A stretch of 64,000 nucleotides of DNA from Pseudomonas akapageensis (lineage in GTDB: Bacteria; Pseudomonadota; Gammaproteobacteria; Pseudomonadales; Pseudomonadaceae), in NCBI RefSeq assembly GCF_011355085.1, contig NZ_VXCP01000004.1, positions 1 to 64,000 of the forward strand, written 5' to 3'. The notes beneath the pieces are model-generated. The model did not search any database. It was not told the DNA's origin and saw nothing but the letters and a program-made list of their open reading frames with translations. This document shows, in pieces, positions 59,062-64,000 of the stretch (position 1 is its first letter; each line of letters begins with the position of its first letter). The position numbers were made by a program, and so were the translations under genes.

Positions 59062-60456
59062 TCAAAAAAGCCGGTTGAGGCCATCGTATGCCGCTACCCG
59101 ATAGGCTTCGGCCATGGTCGGGTAGTTGAACGTGGTGTTGACGAAATACTTCAGGGTATTGGCTTCGCCCTGCTGGTTCATGATCGCCTGACCGATGTGG
59201 ACGATCTCGGACGCCTGGTAACCGAAGCAGTGCACGCCGAGCACTTCCAGGGTTTCGCGGTGGAACAGGATCTTCAGCATGCCCTGCGGCTCACCGGCAA
59301 TCTGCGCGCGCGCCATGCCCTTGAAGAACGCCTTGCCGACTTCGTAAGGCACCTTGGCCTGGGTCAGCTCCTGCTCGTTCTTGCCGATCGAGCTGATCTC
59401 CGGAATGGTGTAGATACCAGTCGGCACGTCATTGACGAAGCGCCAGCTGCCGTTGTCGACGATACTGCCCGCAGCCGAACGCCCCTGGTCGTGGGCGGCA
59501 CTGGCCAGGCTCGGCCAGCCGATCACGTCACCGGCACCGTAGATGTTCGGCACGCAGGTGCGGTAGTTCTCGTCCACCTCGATCTGGCCGCGGCTGTTGA
59601 CCTTGACCCCGATGTTCTCCATGCCCAGCTTGTCGGTGTTGCCGGTACGGCCGTTGCACCAGAGCAAGGCGTCGGCCTTGATCTTCTTGCCGGACTTCAG
59701 GTGCAGGATCACACCGTTGTCCAGGCCTTCGACCCGATCGTATTCTTCGTTGTGGCGCACGGTGATGTTGTTGTTGCTGAAGTGGTAGCTCAGCGCCTGG
59801 GAGATTTCCGAATCCAGAAAGCTCAACAACTGGCCGCGGTTGTCCACCAGCTCCACCAGCACACCCAGGCCACTGAAGATCGAGGCGTATTCGCAACCGA
59901 TCACGCCGGCGCCGTAAACGATGAGTTTGCGCGGGGTGTGGCCGAGACTCAGGATGGTGTCGCTATCGTAGATACGTGGGTGGTGGAAATCGATGTCGGC
60001 CGGGCGATATGGACGCGAACCGGTGGCGATGATGATGTGCTTGGCCACCAGCTTCTCGACCACGCCGTTGGCGCAGACCACTTCGATGGTTTGCTCGTCG
60101 GCGAAGCTGCCAGTGCCGAAAAACACGTCGACCCGGTTGCGGGCATAGTAGCCGGTGCGCGAGGCAACCTGCTTGGAGATGACCTTTTCCGCACTCTTGA
60201 GCACGTCGGGGAATGAGAACCAGCGCGGCTCACCAATGGCCCGGAACATCGGGTTGGTGTTGAACTGCATGATCTGCCGCACGGAGTGACGCAGGGCCTT
60301 GGACGGGATGGTACCCAGGTGGGTGCAATTGCCGCCGACCTGACGCCGGCTGTCGACCATCGCGACCTTGCGCCCTGCTTTTGCGGCATTCATTGCCGCG
60401 CCTTCCCCTGCCGGACCGGAACCCAGCACCACTACGTCGTAGTTGTAGACAGCCAT
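59062..60456 (-). CDS. sthA: Soluble pyridine nucleotide transhydrogenase
   Basis: A 464-residue flavoprotein: FAD site [20 protein letters not shown], and [16 protein letters not shown] where the second redox Cys of lipoamide dehydrogenases is Thr, the SthA hallmark. NAD site is around [18 protein letters not shown]. It reoxidises NADPH with NAD+. Confidence 0.96.
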   Translation of the reverse strand: MAVYNYDVVVLGSGPAGEGAAMNAAKAGRKVAMVDSRRQVGGNCTHLGTIPSKALRHSVRQIMQFNTNPMFRAIGEPRWFSFPDVLKSAEKVISKQVASRTGYYARNRVDVFFGTGSFADEQTIEVVCANGVVEKLVAKHIIIATGSRPYRPADIDFHHPRIYDSDTILSLGHTPRKLIVYGAGVIGCEYASIFSGLGVLVELVDNRGQLLSFLDSEISQALSYHFSNNNITVRHNEEYDRVEGLDNGVILHLKSGKKIKADALLWCNGRTGNTDKLGMENIGVKVNSRGQIEVDENYRTCVPNIYGAGDVIGWPSLASAAHDQGRSAAGSIVDNGSWRFVNDVPTGIYTIPEISSIGKNEQELTQAKVPYEVGKAFFKGMARAQIAGEPQGMLKILFHRETLEVLGVHCFGYQASEIVHIGQAIMNQQGEANTLKYFVNTTFNYPTMAEAYRVAAYDGLNRLF

Positions 60457-60649
60457 GCGTACTCCTTCAGAACGGGCCGAGATGCCACTTTGGCACTCTC
60501 CGGCTACATCATGTCGCGCTCGGCAACATGAAAAAAAATCGACTGCAGTCTAATCAAGCCTGAGCGCCGCGAACATTAACCCTTGGTCGCGTCGTAGGCT
60601 ATTTTTGTCTGCACTACATCGTCAATCAGTTGCAACAACTCACCCAATG

Positions 60650-61666
60650 CTATTCATTCGTCGCCAGGCGCTCGAAAGCCGGCGTGGCACGGGTGGTGAA
60701 ACCGTTATCGGCATGCATCACGAAAAGTGCTGCGATTTCGTGCTGCAAGGCAAAATCCCATCCTTCCTGCGGCCCCAGGATCATCAAAAAGGTGGACCAG
60801 CCATCGGCCATCAGCGCCGAAGGGTCGAGTACCGTCACCGCCGCCAGGGTGTGCTCCACGGGTGCGCCGGTGCGTGCATCGAGCGTGTGCGAGTAACGCT
60901 TGCCGTCGCGCTCGAAGTAATTACGGTAGTCGCCTGATGTGGAAACGCCGTAGCCATCGACCGAAATAACCTGTTGGGCTTCCTCGCGGTCGTCACGGGG
61001 CACTTCCAGGGCCACGCGCCAATGGCTGCCATCGGGCTTGCGCCCGGTCGCGCGCAATTCACCGGTCACTTCGACCAGGAAGCTGGTAACACCCAGCAGC
61101 TGGAGACGATCGACCACCTGGTCCACCGCGTAACCGGCAGCGATGCTGTTGAAATCGACCTCCACCCGCGCATCCTTGCAGAGGCTGTCGCCCTGGATAC
61201 GCAAATGCCGATAGCCAACCCGTTGCCGCGTGCTGGCCAGCGCCTGTGCATCCGGCACCTTCTCTTCGCGCGCCTGAGGGCCGAAACCCCAGAGATCGAG
61301 CAAGGGCTCGACCGTCAGGTCGTAGGCGCCCTGGCTCTGCTCGGAGAACTGTTCGCCGACCCGCACCAGTTGCAGCAAGGGCACGGGCATCACCTGACAG
61401 CTGTTGGCCGGCAGGGCATTGAAGCGTTCGATGTCCGAATCGCTGCGGTAGGTTGAAAACATCTGGTCGATCCCGGCCAGCACGGCCTCGACCTCACCCT
61501 TGACCTGTTCAGGCCCGGGACTGCCCGGCGAACGCACATACTGAACCGTGTAACTGCTGCCCATGGTCGGGCCACTGACGCGCTCGAGCGAATCGGCTCC
61601 GTCGCAGCCGCTCAACAACATCAACAGGCCAAACAGGCGCAAAACACCAAGGCAAGAACGCACCAC
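60650..61666 (-). CDS. apbE: FAD:protein FMN transferase ApbE
   Basis: A 338-residue lipoprotein (LLMLLSGCDGA lipobox) of the ApbE family. GPTMGSSYTVQY, VDFNSIAAGYAVDQVVDRL and YSHTLDARTGAPV are diagnostic. It attaches FMN to Ser/Thr of target flavoproteins such as NqrB/C or RnfG. In P. aeruginosa the homologue stands beside the nqr operon; none is present here. Confidence 0.94.
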   Translation of the reverse strand: MVRSCLGVLRLFGLLMLLSGCDGADSLERVSGPTMGSSYTVQYVRSPGSPGPEQVKGEVEAVLAGIDQMFSTYRSDSDIERFNALPANSCQVMPVPLLQLVRVGEQFSEQSQGAYDLTVEPLLDLWGFGPQAREEKVPDAQALASTRQRVGYRHLRIQGDSLCKDARVEVDFNSIAAGYAVDQVVDRLQLLGVTSFLVEVTGELRATGRKPDGSHWRVALEVPRDDREEAQQVISVDGYGVSTSGDYRNYFERDGKRYSHTLDARTGAPVEHTLAAVTVLDPSALMADGWSTFLMILGPQEGWDFALQHEIAALFVMHADNGFTTRATPAFERLATNE

Positions 61667-61681
61667 TAGCTCCCATGTGAC

Positions 61682-61712
61682 AAAAAAAACGGGAACCTTG
61701 AAGGTTCCCGTC
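61682..61712 (-). terminator. Terminator of the gap gene
   Basis: ACGGGAACCTT and AAGGTTCCCGT with minimal loop, followed on the minus strand by seven or eight T residues. Confidence 0.92.
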
Positions 61713-61733
61713 TTTTCACGACCTAGCTGAAGC

Positions 61734-63197
61734 TTAGCGTGGGAAAGCTGGCGGGTTGACGCCGGCCATATCTTCCATCACGCGCACAACCTGGCAGCTG
61801 TAACCGAACTCGTTGTCGTACCAGACGTACAGGACAACGCGGTTATCGTTGCTGATGGTGGCTTCGGCATCGACCACACCGGCGTGGCGCGAACCGACGA
61901 AGTCGGTGGAAACCACTTCCTGGGAGCTGACGTAGTCGATCTGCTTGTGCAGATCCGAGTGCATGGCCATCTGGCGCAGGTACTCGTTGATTTCGTCGCG
62001 AGTGGTGGCCTTTTCCAGGTTCAGGTTCAGGATCGCCATGGAAACGTTCGGCGTCGGAACACGAATGGCGTTGCCGGTCAGCTTGCCCTTGAGCACTGGC
62101 AGTGCCTTGGCGGCTGCGGTGGCAGCACCGGTTTCGGTGATGACCATGTTCAGCGGCGCGGCGCGGCCACGACGGCTGCCCTTGTGGAAGTTGTCGATCA
62201 GGTTCTGGTCGTTGGTGAACGAGTGAACGGTTTCGACGTGACCGTTGACGATGCCGTACTTGTCATTGACCGCCTTGAGCACCGGCACGATGGCGTTGGT
62301 GGTGCAGGAAGCTGCCGAGATGATCTTGTCGTCAGGGCTGATGTCGCCATGGTTGATACCGTGCACGATGTTCTTCAGCGCGCCCTTGCCAGGTGCGGTG
62401 AGGATCACGCGGGCAGCGCCCGGGCATTGCAGGTGCTGGCCCAGGCCCTCGGCATCACGCCATACACCGGTGTTGTCCACGATCAGCGCGTTTTCGATGC
62501 CGTACTGGGTGTAGTCGACTTCGCTCGGGCTCTTGGCGTAGATAACCTGGATCAGGTTGCCGTTCGCGGTGATGGTGTTGTGCTCTTCGTCGATGGTGAT
62601 GGTGCCATCGAAAGGACCGTGCACCGAGTCACGACGCAGCAGGCTGGCGCGCTTGACCAGGTCGTTGGTCGCACCTTTGCGCACGACGATGGCACGCAGG
62701 CGCAGGCCGTCGCCACCACCGGTTTTTTCGATCAGGATGCGCGCCAGCAGGCGGCCGATACGACCGAAGCCGTACAGGACAACGTCAGTGCCTTTGCGTG
62801 CCGAAGCGTTCTGCTGGCCAACCACGTCGGCCAGTTCTTCACGCACGAACTGCTCGGCGGTACGGCCTTTGCCTTCTTGCTTGAACTTGTTGGCCAGCTT
62901 GCCCAGGTCGACCGAAGCGGCGCCCAGTTTCAGCTCGCTCATGGCCTTGAGCAGTGGGAATGTCTCGTGGACAGAGAGTTCGTTTTCATCAGTCTGGCGA
63001 TGACGGGCAAAGCGGTGAGCCTTGAGGATCGAAATCACCGAACGGTTGATCAGGCTGCGGCCATAGATCGAACTCACCACATTGTTATTGCGGTAGAGCT
63101 GACCGATCAGCGGAATCATCGCCTCGGCGAGCGCTTCACGATCGATCCATTCACCAAGACACTGGTCGGGCTTCTGAGTCACGGGAACCTTCCACAT
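61734..63197 (-). CDS. gap: Glyceraldehyde-3-phosphate dehydrogenase-like protein
   Basis: A 487-residue GAPDH with a 120-residue N-terminal extension. The extension holds SELKLGAASVDLGKLANKFK. The NAD-binding part starts VVLYGFGRIGRLLARILI, and the catalytic Cys is in ISAASCTTNAIVPVL near residue 292. The C-terminal YVWYDNEFGYSCQVVRV is conserved. This long class, found beside mfd in Pseudomonas, is distinct from the short glycolytic GapA and is usually assigned a gluconeogenic role. Confidence 0.94.
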   Translation of the reverse strand: MWKVPVTQKPDQCLGEWIDREALAEAMIPLIGQLYRNNNVVSSIYGRSLINRSVISILKAHRFARHRQTDENELSVHETFPLLKAMSELKLGAASVDLGKLANKFKQEGKGRTAEQFVREELADVVGQQNASARKGTDVVLYGFGRIGRLLARILIEKTGGGDGLRLRAIVVRKGATNDLVKRASLLRRDSVHGPFDGTITIDEEHNTITANGNLIQVIYAKSPSEVDYTQYGIENALIVDNTGVWRDAEGLGQHLQCPGAARVILTAPGKGALKNIVHGINHGDISPDDKIISAASCTTNAIVPVLKAVNDKYGIVNGHVETVHSFTNDQNLIDNFHKGSRRGRAAPLNMVITETGAATAAAKALPVLKGKLTGNAIRVPTPNVSMAILNLNLEKATTRDEINEYLRQMAMHSDLHKQIDYVSSQEVVSTDFVGSRHAGVVDAEATISNDNRVVLYVWYDNEFGYSCQVVRVMEDMAGVNPPAFPR

Positions 63198-63386
63198 GTA
63201 GGGACAGAAAAAAGGGGCTACATTATGACGCCCTGCACACTTTCGATCAATGAGCGCCTGTCGCCCTGCGGTCTTTTTGACGGTTTCTCCCGCCGAGCAC
63301 GCTTTTCACCTGCGCGCAACTGACAGCCCGGGCCTGCGCCCGGTACAATTGTTGTCTTTGTCGCAACGCTTGGAGCTCAACCTCCC

Positions 63387-64000
63387 GTGCCAGTTCTGCG
63401 TCTACCGAAACTCCCTGCCGCTGCAGGTAAACAACACTGGGGCAACTTGCCAGGCGCCGCCTTGAGCCTGGCCATTGCCGAAGCCGCCAGCGCCGCGAAG
63501 CGCTTCACCCTGCTATTGACCGCCGACAGCCAGAGCGCCGACCGGCTGGAACAGGAGCTGCGTTTCTTCGCCCCGAGTTTGCCGGTCCTGCATTTTCCCG
63601 ACTGGGAAACCCTGCCCTACGACCTGTTCTCGCCGCACCAGGACATTATCTCACAGCGCATCTCGAGCCTCTATCGCCTGCCCGAGCTGGACCACGGCAT
63701 TCTGGTAGTACCGATCACCACGGCCCTGCACCGCCTGGCGCCGACGCGTTTTCTGCTGGGCAGCAGCCTGGTCCTGGACATAGGCCAGAAGCTCGATGTC
63801 GACCAGATGCGCACACGCCTGGAAGCCAGCGGCTATCGCTGCGTCGACACCGTTTACGAGCATGGCGAATTCGCCGTGCGCGGGGCCCTGATCGACCTGT
63901 TCCCGATGGGCAGCAAACTGCCCTACCGGATCGACCTGTTCGACGATGAAATCGAAACCCTGCGCACCTTCGACCCGGAAAACCAGCGCTCGATCGACAA
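63387..64000 (+). CDS. mfd: Transcription-repair coupling factor Mfd (5' part)
   Basis: The first 204 codons of Mfd, running off the window. The UvrB-homology region is visible: AKRFTLLLTADSQSADRLEQ, FPDWETLPYDLFSPHQDIIS and GYRCVDTVYEHGEFAVRGAL. Mfd removes stalled RNA polymerase at DNA lesions. The start is GTG at 63387 with GGAG about twelve bases upstream. Divergent from gap. Confidence 0.93.
   Translation, partial: MPVLRLPKLPAAAGKQHWGNLPGAALSLAIAEAASAAKRFTLLLTADSQSADRLEQELRFFAPSLPVLHFPDWETLPYDLFSPHQDIISQRISSLYRLPELDHGILVVPITTALHRLAPTRFLLGSSLVLDIGQKLDVDQMRTRLEASGYRCVDTVYEHGEFAVRGALIDLFPMGSKLPYRIDLFDDEIETLRTFDPENQRSID

Noticed and set aside
59197..60216. 339-codon frame antisense to sthA
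   Set aside because: Same reason: a low-stop antisense frame with Asp/His/Val-rich nonsense composition.
61884..63323. 479-codon frame antisense to gap
   Set aside because: Complete shadow of the GAPDH gene; composition follows the opposite strand's codon bias.

Overview
The window is chromosomal DNA of a Pseudomonas species, most like the P. fluorescens/P. putida lineage. It is GC-rich, carries Pseudomonas-restricted small families (DUF3077, DUF2790-like, PtrA-like), and its right flank follows the gene order I recall from P. aeruginosa: dusA-tal-rssC-rssB-mlaA-(HAD)-DUF4404-queF-cupredoxin-copRS, then lolEDC-PilZ-glpQ-sthA-apbE-gap-mfd. Species assignment is inference.

Bases 1-5910 hold loosely packed small chromosomal genes: a TPR lipoprotein, a TSUP permease, a remnant of a short-chain dehydrogenase, a DUF3077 gene behind a strikingly structured 5' leader RNA, several small exported proteins, a four-helix membrane protein and an orphan Phd/YefM antitoxin.

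Bases 5989-44226 are a complete-looking prophage of about 38.2 kb inserted in dusA. The host 5' end of dusA is stranded at 5911, and the phage supplies a replacement 5' end at 44147 that restores the gene. The phage is a mosaic like Shigella phage SfV: an HK97-type packaging and head module (TerS, TerL, portal, S49 protease, capsid, connectors) joined to a Mu-type contractile tail (sheath, tube, frameshifted chaperones, tape measure, baseplate gp43-gp48, fibre). Structural, lysis, replication and cro/cII genes all read leftward from 37172. The CI repressor and a lysogeny-side operon read rightward to 40902, with matching operators on both sides of cI. A putative Q-like gene, 11-bp direct repeats and two tandem terminators lie at the head of the late operon. 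Repeats in the gap after the primase-helicase gene look like a replication origin. AT-rich accessory genes sit at both ends: a membrane protein, a membrane-anchored coiled-coil protein and a PIN-like nuclease on the left, and an OLD-type ATPase/TOPRIM nuclease beside the integrase on the right. These are the best candidates for anti-phage functions.

Bases 44147-64000 are core chromosome: tRNA modification (dusA, queF), carbon and redox metabolism (tal, gap, sthA, apbE), the RssB/RssC phosphatase and anti-anti-sigma pair, outer-membrane lipid and lipoprotein traffic (mlaA, lolCDE), copper response (cupredoxin, copRS), a PilZ protein, a GDPD enzyme and the start of mfd. Two copies of a 112-bp REP-like repeat and one element of another REP family punctuate this half.
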